Assembly (NCBI GenBank): GCA_026392515.1
Contig: JAPLBY010000023.1
Coordinates: 1 to 43,128 of the forward strand
Direction of reading: 5' to 3'
Length of the DNA stretch: 43,128 nt
Origin: Actinomycetota bacterium
GTDB taxonomy: Bacteria > Actinomycetota > Actinomycetes > S36-B12 > UBA5976
How positions within the stretch are numbered: position 1 is the first letter of the stretch; every line of letters starts with the position of its first letter. Below are positions 21,855 to 30,294 of this stretch, piece after piece. Position numbers and translations under genes: made by a program. The notes beneath the pieces were generated by a model. The model worked only from the letters and a program-made list of their open reading frames with translations, did no database searches and had not been told where the DNA came from.

Positions 21855-22055
21855 CTATTTTTGCTTGCCGTAGCCCATTAGCGCTAGAACTTTTCCGGCA
21901 ATTCCTGCAACTGGAAGCAGTGCAATACCAATCCAGAAAACCATTGGTGATGCAATCACAACACCGATACATCCGACTAAGAAGGCGATCATTGCAATAG
22001 ACACTGCAGTCCATGCCGCTACGGTGTGACCGTGATCTGCGTGTGAGTCTGACAT
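21855..22055 (-). CDS. Small HGxxPAAW-family membrane protein
   Basis: A 66-residue protein with two hydrophobic helices (about 14-35 and 39-60) and the N-terminal HGHTVAAW, a variant of the HGxxPAAW motif that names this actinobacterial family. The function is unknown. The ATG at 22053-22055 is chosen over one ten codons upstream because AGAAGGAG lies just before it. It is between the trp membrane protein and trpC on the same strand, a position in which this family is commonly found in Actinobacteria, so it is likely co-expressed with tryptophan synthesis genes. Confidence 0.85.
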   Translation of the reverse strand: MSDSHADHGHTVAAWTAVSIAMIAFLVGCIGVVIASPMVFWIGIALLPVAGIAGKVLALMGYGKQK

Positions 22056-22093
22056 TGGTTCTCCTTCTAGCGAATCTTTCTTCATTCTAACTG

Positions 22094-22654
22094 TTAGCGG
22101 GATGGGTTCTCGATTGTCGGGTCTATTCCTTGATCAAGTGCCTGCCATGGCGTCAATTGACTCTCCGTTGCAGGGTTTCGTTCGTAACGCTTCGACAACC
22201 CAGTTTCAAATGATTTCAATGCGATAGCTAATCCACATAATGCAATCAAGACACCTGCTGGGATAACTAGCCATTCGTAATACGAAGTCTGCGCAACCCA
22301 GCCAGTGACTTCACGTCCCACCGCTTGTTCGAATTGCAATCCAACGAACACATCTAAGTTCTTGACCAAGTTGGCAGTGGCTAAAACAATTCCAAACCCG
22401 ATTGCCATAATCACTGCGCCAACTAGCCTTCGGAAGATTCCTCTCGTAGCAACGACGCCAAGTGCAGAGGCTGCGGCGGCAATCGCCAAACCATTTAGCG
22501 TGGAATTCAACTGATTCGCACTAAGGCTCAAATTAACGGTGGGAAATCCAGTTTCTTTATATGTTGCAACAACCCATGGTCGACTCAGTGCGATAAGAAC
22601 AATGACTGAGCTCAATAGCTCAAGTGAGATTAGGTTTCGCAAAGTTAACTTCAT
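22094..22654 (-). CDS. Tryptophan-operon-associated membrane protein (Trp_oprn_chp family)
   Basis: A 186-residue protein with about four predicted transmembrane segments, of the family found in actinobacterial trp operons between trpE and trpC. A conserved RPW occurs near the end of the first helix (ALSRPWVVA). The C terminus is hydrophilic and Arg/Pro-containing. The ATG overlaps the trpE stop by 4 bases. The biochemical function is unknown; roles in tryptophan or precursor transport, or membrane tethering, are speculation. Confidence 0.85.
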   Translation of the reverse strand: MKLTLRNLISLELLSSVIVLIALSRPWVVATYKETGFPTVNLSLSANQLNSTLNGLAIAAAASALGVVATRGIFRRLVGAVIMAIGFGIVLATANLVKNLDVFVGLQFEQAVGREVTGWVAQTSYYEWLVIPAGVLIALCGLAIALKSFETGLSKRYERNPATESQLTPWQALDQGIDPTIENPSR

Positions 22655-24204
22655 GCGGAATTACTCACTAAGGAATTTGCAACGGCCACAGCGTTTAAAA
22701 CGGCCATCGCTTTTGCTTGGCATTCAGCATCTTCACTCTCAGGAACAGAATCTGCCACTACTCCAGCTCCCGCTTGCACGTACGCCACCGAGTCTTTAAT
22801 GACGGTTGAGCGAATCGCAATTGCAGTATCAATGTTTCCAGCAAAATCGAAATACCCAACGCAACCGCCATAAACTCCGCGCTTTGATTTCTCTAGTTCT
22901 TCAATGATTGTCATAGCCATAGGTTTTGGGGCGCCAGAGAGTGTTCCAGCTGGGAATGTAGCAGCAACTAAATCAAAAGCACTGACCTCAGGATCAATAT
23001 TTCCAATTACGGTTGAGACGATGTGCATTACGTGACTGTATTTCTCAATACTCATAAAGTCAGTTACTTCGACCGACCCAGGTAGACATACTCGACCTAA
23101 ATCATTTCTGCCAAGGTCAACCAACATCAAATGCTCAGCACGCTCTTTTTTGTCAGTGAGTAAATCTGCGGCATTGGAATCATCAATTTGTGGGGTTTCG
23201 CCGCGAGGTCTAGTTCCGGCAATTGGATGTAGCATCGCTTCACCGTTACGAAGTGTGACTAAGGCTTCTGGACTTGATCCAACAACATCAAATGCGACTT
23301 TGGTGCCGAGTTCTTGGCCAGGACCAGTTAGCTCAGGAATTCTAAACAGGAACATATACGGACTCGGATTAGTAGCACGTAACACTCGATACACGTCAAG
23401 GGCTGAAGCCTGGCACTTAGTTGCAAATCTCTGACTCAGCACAATTTGAAATGCATCTCCTGCTCGAATCCGGTCCTGTGCGACCCTCACAGATTCTTGA
23501 TATTCGGTGCCCGTAGTTTCGCGCGTGAACTCTGCTTTAGCAGTTCGATCAAAACTTGATGCACTTGAAGGTGCTTGACTGCCTAACGCTGTTTCCATTG
23601 CATCGAGTCGTTTTTCCGCATCAAGCCAGGCTTCATCAACACGCTCATCGGAGTTGTCGTAGTTGATTGCATTAGCAATAAGTGTGACTGTGCCATCTTT
23701 GTGATCCAAAACTGCCAAGTCCGTTGCAACTAGCATCGCTAATTCAGGTAAGCCCAAAACGTCTTCGGTTTCATTTGGTAGTTTTTCTAAGCGTCGAACG
23801 ATGTCATAACCCAAGTAGCCAACTACTCCGCCGGTTAGTGGTGGTAATTCTTCATTAGTGATGCCTTCGTTAACGCCAGGTGTGAAAAGCACATCTAAGG
23901 TTTCTCGCAACGCAGCGATGGGATCACCAGTTGCTGGCACACCTTGCGGAACTTTTCCAGACCAAAGCGCCTGGCCATCTCGCTCCGAAAGCATTGCCGA
24001 ACTTGCTACCCCTACAAATGAATAGCGCGACCAAGATCTTCCGTGTTCGGCTGATTCAAGTAGAAATGTTCCAGCACGTTCATCAGCAAGTTTTCGATAA
24101 AGACCCAGCGCAGTTTCGCCATCAGCCAACAGTTTTCTAAAGACCGGGATTACGCGTCGATTTTGTGCCAACTGCCGAAAGGATTCGAGATTGGGAGTGG
24201 TCAT
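22651..24204 (-). CDS. trpE: Anthranilate synthase component I
   Basis: Converts chorismate plus ammonia to anthranilate. The tryptophan feedback element LLES is at residues 48-51, with the following SRYSFVG. The chorismate-binding domain shows [38 protein letters not shown] and [11 protein letters not shown]. The 517-residue length is normal and no TrpG is fused. The ATG overlaps the hisI stop by 4 bases, physically joining the his and trp operons. The partner trpG and trpD are not in the window. Confidence 0.97.
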   Translation of the reverse strand: MTTPNLESFRQLAQNRRVIPVFRKLLADGETALGLYRKLADERAGTFLLESAEHGRSWSRYSFVGVASSAMLSERDGQALWSGKVPQGVPATGDPIAALRETLDVLFTPGVNEGITNEELPPLTGGVVGYLGYDIVRRLEKLPNETEDVLGLPELAMLVATDLAVLDHKDGTVTLIANAINYDNSDERVDEAWLDAEKRLDAMETALGSQAPSSASSFDRTAKAEFTRETTGTEYQESVRVAQDRIRAGDAFQIVLSQRFATKCQASALDVYRVLRATNPSPYMFLFRIPELTGPGQELGTKVAFDVVGSSPEALVTLRNGEAMLHPIAGTRPRGETPQIDDSNAADLLTDKKERAEHLMLVDLGRNDLGRVCLPGSVEVTDFMSIEKYSHVMHIVSTVIGNIDPEVSAFDLVAATFPAGTLSGAPKPMAMTIIEELEKSKRGVYGGCVGYFDFAGNIDTAIAIRSTVIKDSVAYVQAGAGVVADSVPESEDAECQAKAMAVLNAVAVANSLVSNSA

Positions 24205-24548
24205 CCACTTACCTCAGGATGCGTAACGGAATCATCAAAACAAGTGTGATTGCCGGTGTGGCAAGCTACTCCGGATTGATCAACGGTTAATAGCAAGGTG
24301 TCGCTGTCACAATCTTTTGCCAGCGAGATGACTCGTTGGTGATTTCCAGAGGTTTCGCCCTTTACCCAAACTTCAGATCGACTGCGGCTCCAGAAAGTAG
24401 CCTTTCCGGTTTCCAGAGTTTGCTTAACAGTGTCGGAATTCATCCACGCCACCATAAGAACTTCTCTGGTATCGACTTGTTGAACTACCACCGGAATCAA
24501 TCCTTGGTCGTTGAAAACTAAGGTTTCAACGAACGGCGAGCTCTCCAT
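24201..24548 (-). CDS. hisI: Phosphoribosyl-AMP cyclohydrolase
   Basis: Third step of histidine synthesis, opening the adenine ring of PR-AMP. At 115 residues it is the single-domain form without HisE. The signatures are [40 protein letters not shown] and the metal-binding [10 protein letters not shown]. It lies 80 bases after hisF; that spacer holds a 7-bp hairpin at 24599-24619 with no T-tract. It overlaps trpE by 4 bases. Confidence 0.97.
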   Translation of the reverse strand: MESSPFVETLVFNDQGLIPVVVQQVDTREVLMVAWMNSDTVKQTLETGKATFWSRSRSEVWVKGETSGNHQRVISLAKDCDSDTLLLTVDQSGVACHTGNHTCFDDSVTHPEVSG

Positions 24549-24628
24549 GCTTCTATTCTGCCTTGATTAAACAAAGTAGTCGAAATCAGGCAAGTCATGC
24601 CTACCGTTATTTGGCAGGCTGGACTGAA

Positions 24629-25390
24629 TTAGCGAACTTCTTGCCCACTGCGAGCAAGTTCGTCCTTTACTTGCACAATTGTGAGCTCATTGAAGTGAAA
24701 AACGCTAGCGGCTAGTACTGCATTTGCGCCGGCTTTAACTGCGGGTGCAAAGTCCGAAAGCTTTCCAGCCCCGCCGCTGGCAATAACTGGAATCTCTACT
24801 GCGGCCCGCACTGCTGAGATAAGTTCCAAGTCGTAACCATTCTTAGTGCCATCGGCATCCATTGAATTTAGGAGCACCTCGCCAGCCCCGCGTTCAGCAG
24901 CCTCAACAATCCACTCCAAGGCATCCCGGCCACTGCTGTTTCTGCCACCGTGAGTTGTGGCTTCAAATCCACTTGGAGAATCTGGACTACGCCGCACGTC
25001 AACCGAAATGACGATGCACTGATCGCCAAAACGTTTCGCCGAATCTGAAATCAATTCTGGATTCGCAATACCCGCAGTATTAATTCCAACTTTGTCCGCG
25101 CCGGCCCGCAGAAGTTGATCAACGTCTGCTGTGCTTCTTACGCCACCACCAACTGTCAGTGGAATGAAAAGTTCATCCGCTGTTTTACGAATCATTTCGT
25201 AAGTTGTTTCGCGATTCGAACTTGATGCGGTGATGTCAAGAAAAACAAGTTCGTCTGCGCCAGAGTTTCCATATCGTCGAGCTAGTTCAACGGGGTCGCC
25301 GGCATCATTTAAGTTCTCAAAGTTAACGCCTTTAACAACTCGACCAGCATCGACATCAAGGCAAGGAATAACTCGAACTGCAACACTCAT
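24629..25390 (-). CDS. hisF: Imidazole glycerol phosphate synthase cyclase subunit
   Basis: Uses ammonia from HisH to form imidazole glycerol phosphate and AICAR. The TIM-barrel signatures are [17 protein letters not shown] with the catalytic aspartate at residue 12, [21 protein letters not shown] with the second aspartate near 131, and [13 protein letters not shown]. The 253-residue length is normal. Translation starts three bases after the hisA stop, with AGG inside the hisA end. Confidence 0.97.
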   Translation of the reverse strand: MSVAVRVIPCLDVDAGRVVKGVNFENLNDAGDPVELARRYGNSGADELVFLDITASSSNRETTYEMIRKTADELFIPLTVGGGVRSTADVDQLLRAGADKVGINTAGIANPELISDSAKRFGDQCIVISVDVRRSPDSPSGFEATTHGGRNSSGRDALEWIVEAAERGAGEVLLNSMDADGTKNGYDLELISAVRAAVEIPVIASGGAGKLSDFAPAVKAGANAVLAASVFHFNELTIVQVKDELARSGQEVR

Positions 25391-25393
25391 TTG

Positions 25394-26125
25394 CTATACC
25401 TGAGGTCCGGAAACTTCAATTGCTTCTTCGAGGGTGAAAGCGCGCGCATAAAGCGCCTTGCCAACAATTGCGCCTTCAACACCAATGTCAGTTAGCGCTC
25501 TAAGTTCAATCAAGTCATCAAGCGTTGCGATTCCCCCACTTGCAATCACCGGCATGTCAGTTCGTTCGCACATCTGCTTAAGCAAATCAACATTCGGTCC
25601 ACGCAAAGTTCCATCTTTGGTTACATCTGTAACGACATACCTTTGACAACCATCTGATTCCAGGCGTTCAAGCGTTTCCCAAATGTCGCCGCCTTCTTTG
25701 GTCCAGCCACGGGCTGCAAGTACAGTGCCGCGAACATCAAGACCAACAGCGATCCGATCGCCAAATTCACCAATGACTCGTGCGGTCCACTCTGGATCTT
25801 CCAGTGCAGCAGTTCCCAAGTTCACGCGACGGCAGCCAGTTGCCAGCGCAGCTCGCAGTGATTCATCGTCTCGAATGCCACCAGAGAGTTCAACATTTAC
25901 ATCGAGTTTGCCAACTACTTCAGCTAACAGTTTTCGGTTTTCACCTCGACCAAAGGCGGCATCAAGATCAACTAAATGAATCCATTGCGCACCACTTGCC
26001 TGCCAATCAAGAGCGGCCGCTAACGGATCCCCAAATGATGTTGCGCTATCTGCCTCACCTTGAACTAGGCGCACGGCCAAGCCATCAGCAACGTCAACTG
26101 CTGGTAGCAGAATTAAAGATGTCAT
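25394..26125 (-). CDS. priA: Bifunctional HisA/TrpF isomerase (PriA)
   Basis: In Actinobacteria this TIM barrel serves both histidine (ProFAR isomerase) and tryptophan (PRA isomerase) synthesis. Sequence support is strong: [18 protein letters not shown] with Asp11 and Arg19, [33 protein letters not shown] with Arg139 and Trp141, and TDVTKDGT with Asp171. These match the substrate-switching residues of mycobacterial PriA with a four-residue offset. At 243 residues it is normal. No trpF is seen in the trp cluster, consistent with dual function. The symbol collides with primosomal priA; hisA is the alternative. Confidence 0.93.
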   Translation of the reverse strand: MTSLILLPAVDVADGLAVRLVQGEADSATSFGDPLAAALDWQASGAQWIHLVDLDAAFGRGENRKLLAEVVGKLDVNVELSGGIRDDESLRAALATGCRRVNLGTAALEDPEWTARVIGEFGDRIAVGLDVRGTVLAARGWTKEGGDIWETLERLESDGCQRYVVTDVTKDGTLRGPNVDLLKQMCERTDMPVIASGGIATLDDLIELRALTDIGVEGAIVGKALYARAFTLEEAIEVSGPQV

Positions 26126-26153
26126 GTCGCGCTCCGATTGCGGGTTATTAGGT

Positions 26154-26789
26154 TCATTTGATCGCTGCTATCCAGTTTGCCAATAATGTCAGACCGGCTT
26201 CGCCAGATTTTTCGGGATGAAACTGGGTAGCCCAAAGCGGACCATTTTCAACCGCAGCAACAAAATCATCACCGTGGTTAGCCCAACTAACTTTGGGAGC
26301 AGCCAGCATTTCATGCGGATCCAGTTCCCACTTTCGCGCGGCATAAGAATGAACAAAATAGAAGCGCTCATCCGCAATTCCATTAAACATTTGTGATCCG
26401 GTTGCGACAGCCACATTATTCCAACCCATGTGGGGAAGAATCGGTGCGCTTAATTTATCGACTGTGCCAGGCCATTCGTTTAAACCTTCAAAGAAACTGT
26501 CACCGGAATGCTCTGTACTTCGTTCAAACAGAACTTGCATACCAACACAAATTCCCAAAACTGGTCGTCCACCAGCCAAACGCCGACCAATTATTTGTTC
26601 ACCACGAACATTTTTGATGCCTTGTACGCAAGCTGAAAATGCGCCGACACCTGGCACCAATAACGCATCGGCTTCTAAGGCCTCATCAAAGTCGGCAGAA
26701 ATCGAAACTTTTGCGCCCGTTGTTTCAACAGCGCGTTGTGCCGACCTTACATTTCCTGATCCGTAGTCAAGAATGACAACAGAAGTCAC
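26154..26789 (-). CDS. hisH: Imidazole glycerol phosphate synthase glutaminase subunit
   Basis: Class I glutamine amidotransferase that supplies ammonia to HisF. The nucleophile is Cys81 in [12 protein letters not shown], and the His/Glu pair is in [13 protein letters not shown] near residue 192. The N-terminal [13 protein letters not shown] is characteristic. At 211 residues it is normal. The start is GTG at 26787-26789, three bases after the hisB stop, with a weak purine-rich site inside hisB. Confidence 0.97.
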   Translation of the reverse strand: MTSVVILDYGSGNVRSAQRAVETTGAKVSISADFDEALEADALLVPGVGAFSACVQGIKNVRGEQIIGRRLAGGRPVLGICVGMQVLFERSTEHSGDSFFEGLNEWPGTVDKLSAPILPHMGWNNVAVATGSQMFNGIADERFYFVHSYAARKWELDPHEMLAAPKVSWANHGDDFVAAVENGPLWATQFHPEKSGEAGLTLLANWIAAIK

Positions 26790-26792
26790 GAG

Positions 26793-27380
26793 TTAGAGAC
26801 TTCCCTTTGTTGAAGGAACGTCCAAAACGCGTGGATCAATCGCAACTGCATCCCGAAGTGCGCGCGCTACAGCCTTGAATTGCGCTTCACTTACGTGATG
26901 TGCATTGCGGCCGCTCAGAATTCGAATGTGAATACAGATCTGCGCTGTTGCAACAATCGATTCCCAAATATGACGAATCAAAGTTGTATCGAAGGTTCCG
27001 ATTAACTCGACAATCTCTGGCTGTTCATGAACTAGGTAGGGACGACCCGATAGGTCCACTGCTGCATGGCAAGCGGTTTCATCCAAAGGTACATAGGCAT
27101 CGCCGAATCGACGAATACCGACTTTGTCTCCCAGTGCAGTCCGAATCGCTTCGCCCACTGCTAATGAAGTGTCTTCTACAGTGTGATGTGAGTCGACATC
27201 TACATCGCCCTTAGTAACTACCTTTAGATCGAATCCGCCGTGACGTCCCAACTGAGAAAGCATGTGATCAAAAAACGGCACGCCGGTTTCAATGTCGATC
27301 TGTCCAGTGCCGTCTAGGTTGAGTTCAACAAGGACTGAACTTTCCTTAGTACTACGTTCAATGCGTGCGGTGCGTGCCAT
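26793..27380 (-). CDS. hisB: Imidazoleglycerol-phosphate dehydratase
   Basis: Dehydrates imidazole glycerol phosphate to imidazole acetol phosphate using Mn. The metal-binding signatures FFDHMLSQLGRHGGFDL, DSHHTVEDTSLAVGEA and AHHVSEAQFKAVARALR are all intact. At 195 residues it is the mono-functional form, without the phosphatase domain of E. coli HisB. The ATG lies four bases after the hisC stop. Confidence 0.98.
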   Translation of the reverse strand: MARTARIERSTKESSVLVELNLDGTGQIDIETGVPFFDHMLSQLGRHGGFDLKVVTKGDVDVDSHHTVEDTSLAVGEAIRTALGDKVGIRRFGDAYVPLDETACHAAVDLSGRPYLVHEQPEIVELIGTFDTTLIRHIWESIVATAQICIHIRILSGRNAHHVSEAQFKAVARALRDAVAIDPRVLDVPSTKGSL

Positions 27381-27384
27381 CAGA

Positions 27385-28476
27385 TTACTTTCCGTTAGTT
27401 CGATTAGTTACTTGAAGTAGTGCGGTCTTGAAAGCTTGGTTTTCTTCCGGAGTTCCAATACTGACTCTTAACCAGCCACTTGGGCCAGTCTGACGAATCA
27501 ATACACCTTGCTCAACTAATTGTTCCCATACCTCGTTGCGATCTCCAAATGTTCCAAAGAGCAGGAAGTTTGCCCCACTTGGAGCCACTTCAAAGCCTTG
27601 CTCCTTAAACCACGACACCAGGTCATCTCGTTCGTTGCGAAGTAATGTCACCTGGCCTTGCAACTCATCACTAAATCGCAGGGCAACTCGGGCAACTGCC
27701 TGAGTAACTGCTGACAGGTGATAAGGCAAGCGAACCAATTGAATGGCTTGGACTATTTCAGGACTTGCCGCGGCATATCCAACTCGGGCTCCAGCGTAAG
27801 AAAATGCCTTACTCATGGTGCGCACTACAACTAAGCGTGGATTCTTTGCTAGCCGAGACACGGCAGAAGGTGTGCCGGCTGGTCTGAATTCGGCATAAGC
27901 CTCATCGACTACTAGTACCCCAGCAAAGTTTGCCAGCAAGTAATCAATGTCCGACATATCAATGATGGTGCCAGTTGGATTGTTAGGTGAGGTCACAACG
28001 ATGATGTCTGGCTGAAGAGCTAGCGCACTATCCAAAACAGATTTATCGATCGTGAAATCTTCATTTCTCGCCACACTCAAATACTTAGTAAAAGTGTTCC
28101 GGCAATAATCTTCATACATTGAATAAGTGGGATCGAATGAAACCAAAGACTTATCTGGTCCCCCAAAAAGTTGGAGTAGTTGCTGCATAACTTCGTTTGA
28201 CCCATTAGCTGGCCAGATGTTTATGGCAGACAAACTAACTTGGCTCTCTGCGTTCAAGTAGTTGGCCAAGTCAGCGCGCAATTCATTGGCTTCACGATCA
28301 GGATATCGATTTAGATTCGGGCCAATCTCTGAAATTATTTTTGCCAATTCCGCAACTAGTTCAGGTGAAGGTCCAAATGGATTTTCATTGGTGTTCAAGC
28401 GAACTGGCACAGCAATTTGCGGCGCACCATATGGTGACTTGCCAACTAAGTCTTTGCGAATGGGTAACTGAGTCAT
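27385..28476 (-). CDS. hisC: Histidinol-phosphate aminotransferase
   Basis: Class I/II PLP aminotransferase that converts imidazole acetol phosphate to histidinol phosphate. The PLP lysine is Lys223 in [27 protein letters not shown], the NGSNE phosphate contact, TSPNNPTG and DEAYAEF are also present. At 363 residues it is normal. The ATG overlaps the hisD stop by 4 bases. Confidence 0.97.
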   Translation of the reverse strand: MTQLPIRKDLVGKSPYGAPQIAVPVRLNTNENPFGPSPELVAELAKIISEIGPNLNRYPDREANELRADLANYLNAESQVSLSAINIWPANGSNEVMQQLLQLFGGPDKSLVSFDPTYSMYEDYCRNTFTKYLSVARNEDFTIDKSVLDSALALQPDIIVVTSPNNPTGTIIDMSDIDYLLANFAGVLVVDEAYAEFRPAGTPSAVSRLAKNPRLVVVRTMSKAFSYAGARVGYAAASPEIVQAIQLVRLPYHLSAVTQAVARVALRFSDELQGQVTLLRNERDDLVSWFKEQGFEVAPSGANFLLFGTFGDRNEVWEQLVEQGVLIRQTGPSGWLRVSIGTPEENQAFKTALLQVTNRTNGK

Positions 28477-29777
28477 TTCGAACGAATTTCAATCGCTGCA
28501 GCGTGACCCGGTAAGCCTTCCGAGTTTGCAAGAGTAATTACAGTCTGGGCAATGTCACTGAGTGCGGTTTCGTTGTACTCAACATAGTGAACGCCACGCA
28601 AGAAAGACTGAACCGAAAGTCCAGATGAGTGACAAGCACAGCCACCAGTTGGCAATACGTGATTCGATCCAGCTGCGTAGTCACCTAGTGATACTGGCGA
28701 CCAATCCCCAACAAAAATAGCGCCTGCATTGTTTACTCGCCTTGCCACTTCAGAAGCATTACGGGTATGAATTTCCAAGTGCTCGGCTGCGTAAGCATCT
28801 ACAACCTTCAGACCGTGATCTAAATCATCAACCAACACGAATGCACTTTGCTGACCAGTTAGTGCAATCCGGATTCGATCTTTGTTCATGGTTAGTGGAA
28901 CTAAGCGCTCCAGGCTGGCACGAACATTTTTGATCAACTCTTCGCTATCCGTGACCAGAACCGACGCTGCTACTTCGTCGTGTTCGGCTTGGCTGATTAA
29001 ATCTGCCGCAACAAAATCTGGATTCGCTGAGTCATCAGCCAAGATCGCGATTTCAGTTGGACCGGCTTCGGAGTCAATTCCAATTAGACCTTTAAGCATT
29101 CGCTTTGCAGCGGTTACATACATGTTGCCAGGACCAGTGACTAAGTACACCGGCTCAATCTCAACATCAGTTGCGCCATAAGCCAGCAACGCAATCGCTT
29201 GGGATCCACCTGCGGCATAAACTTCGGTCACGCCAAGCAAAGCGCAAGCTGCCAGAATTGTTGGGTGCGGCCATCCCCCAAAATCTTTTTGAGGTGGCGA
29301 GCAAACAACAAGTGACTGAACTCCAGCAATTTGTGCCGGTACAACATTCATAATCACGCTGCTTGGATAGACATAAACTCCACCAGGAACATAAAGGCCA
29401 ACGCGCTGAACTGGTAACCAACGCTCAGAAACCGTTCCACCTGGGGCAACTGTGACAGTGGTATCACTTCGACGTTGGTGTTCATGAACTATTTGCACAC
29501 GCGAGATTGCGTCTTCTAGTGCTGCTTTAATTTTCGGATCAAGTTCTGCCAGCGACTTATCAATAACTTCTTGTGGCACACGGATCTGTGGCGCGCGAAC
29601 GCCGTCAAATTTTTCCGACCAGTCTTGGACTGCGGCAACTCCGCGCTCTCGCACATCTTCAATAATTGGACGCACTTGCTCAACCACTGAATCAAGGTCG
29701 AACTTGGCGCGTGGCACTAGATTTCGCAGATCCGAAGCCTTTCTGGATCCGCCACGTAAATCTAGGGTTGCCAACAT
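28473..29777 (-). CDS. hisD: Histidinol dehydrogenase
   Basis: Zinc enzyme performing the last two oxidations, histidinol to histidine. Zinc and catalytic residues lie in [11 protein letters not shown] (about residue 256) and in [28 protein letters not shown] and [11 protein letters not shown] are conserved. The start is taken as ATG 29775-29777, giving 434 residues; a TTG two codons upstream is possible. No ribosome-binding site is seen, while TAAACT at 29787-29792 could act as a -10 box and place the transcript start at or next to the ATG, so it may be leaderless. It is the first gene of the his-trp operon. Confidence 0.96.
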   Translation of the reverse strand: MLATLDLRGGSRKASDLRNLVPRAKFDLDSVVEQVRPIIEDVRERGVAAVQDWSEKFDGVRAPQIRVPQEVIDKSLAELDPKIKAALEDAISRVQIVHEHQRRSDTTVTVAPGGTVSERWLPVQRVGLYVPGGVYVYPSSVIMNVVPAQIAGVQSLVVCSPPQKDFGGWPHPTILAACALLGVTEVYAAGGSQAIALLAYGATDVEIEPVYLVTGPGNMYVTAAKRMLKGLIGIDSEAGPTEIAILADDSANPDFVAADLISQAEHDEVAASVLVTDSEELIKNVRASLERLVPLTMNKDRIRIALTGQQSAFVLVDDLDHGLKVVDAYAAEHLEIHTRNASEVARRVNNAGAIFVGDWSPVSLGDYAAGSNHVLPTGGCACHSSGLSVQSFLRGVHYVEYNETALSDIAQTVITLANSEGLPGHAAAIEIRSK

Positions 29778-29820
29778 AGTCAAAGTTTAACTTGATTTTC
29801 TGGGCATAGGATTTGTTGCT

Positions 29821-30294
29821 ATGGCCACAGGTACTCCAGCGACTAAATTGCTAAAGTCCGCTGGGATTGAATTCAAGGAGCATGAGTACTCACATGATCC
29901 CAATTCCACGTCTTTTGGGCTTGAGGCTGCTGAAAAACTTGGAGTAGATCCAAATCGAGTGTTCAAAACCTTGATTGCCAATGTAGATGAAAATTTTGCT
30001 GTTGCAATTGTTCCCGTTAACCAACAAGTGAGTCTGAAATCACTGTCGCGAAGTCTGGGCGCCAAGCGCGCGACCATGGCAGACCCAACACATGCAGCAC
30101 GCCTAACGGGATATGTTGTCGGCGGGATCAGCCCGTTGGGGCAAAAGCGCCTTCTTGCAACCGTAATTGACGAGTCTGCAAAACAATTTGAAACAATTCT
30201 GGTTAGTGGTGGCCAACGTGGCTTTGACATTGAACTTTCGCCAACTGATTTAGCAGATTTACTCTCAGCGATATTTGCTGAGATTGCGAATTAA
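29821..30294 (+). CDS. ybaK: Cys-tRNA(Pro)/Cys-tRNA(Cys) deacylase, YbaK/EbsC family
   Basis: A free-standing tRNA editing domain that hydrolyses misacylated Cys-tRNA(Pro). At 157 residues it shows the YbaK pattern: TPATKLL at the N terminus, a conserved lysine in VFKTLIA (near residue 49), AIVPVNQQVSLK, and the signature GYVVGGISPLGQKR (about 98-111). It is divergent from hisD with a 43-base gap. There is no Shine-Dalgarno; TAGGAT ends 8 bases before the ATG, so it may also be leaderless. It converges on dnaE, with stop codons overlapping by 4 bases. Confidence 0.93.
   Translation: MATGTPATKLLKSAGIEFKEHEYSHDPNSTSFGLEAAEKLGVDPNRVFKTLIANVDENFAVAIVPVNQQVSLKSLSRSLGAKRATMADPTHAARLTGYVVGGISPLGQKRLLATVIDESAKQFETILVSGGQRGFDIELSPTDLADLLSAIFAEIAN

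Noticed and set aside
24599-24619. 7-bp hairpin in the hisF-hisI spacer, considered as a terminator
   Set aside because: No T-tract follows and one pair is G-U. The spacer is longer than others in the operon but gives no further support.
29787-30230. Long minus-strand ORF upstream of hisD
   Set aside because: It is antisense to ybaK, which has a clear family match. The residue composition is not protein-like for any family I recognise.
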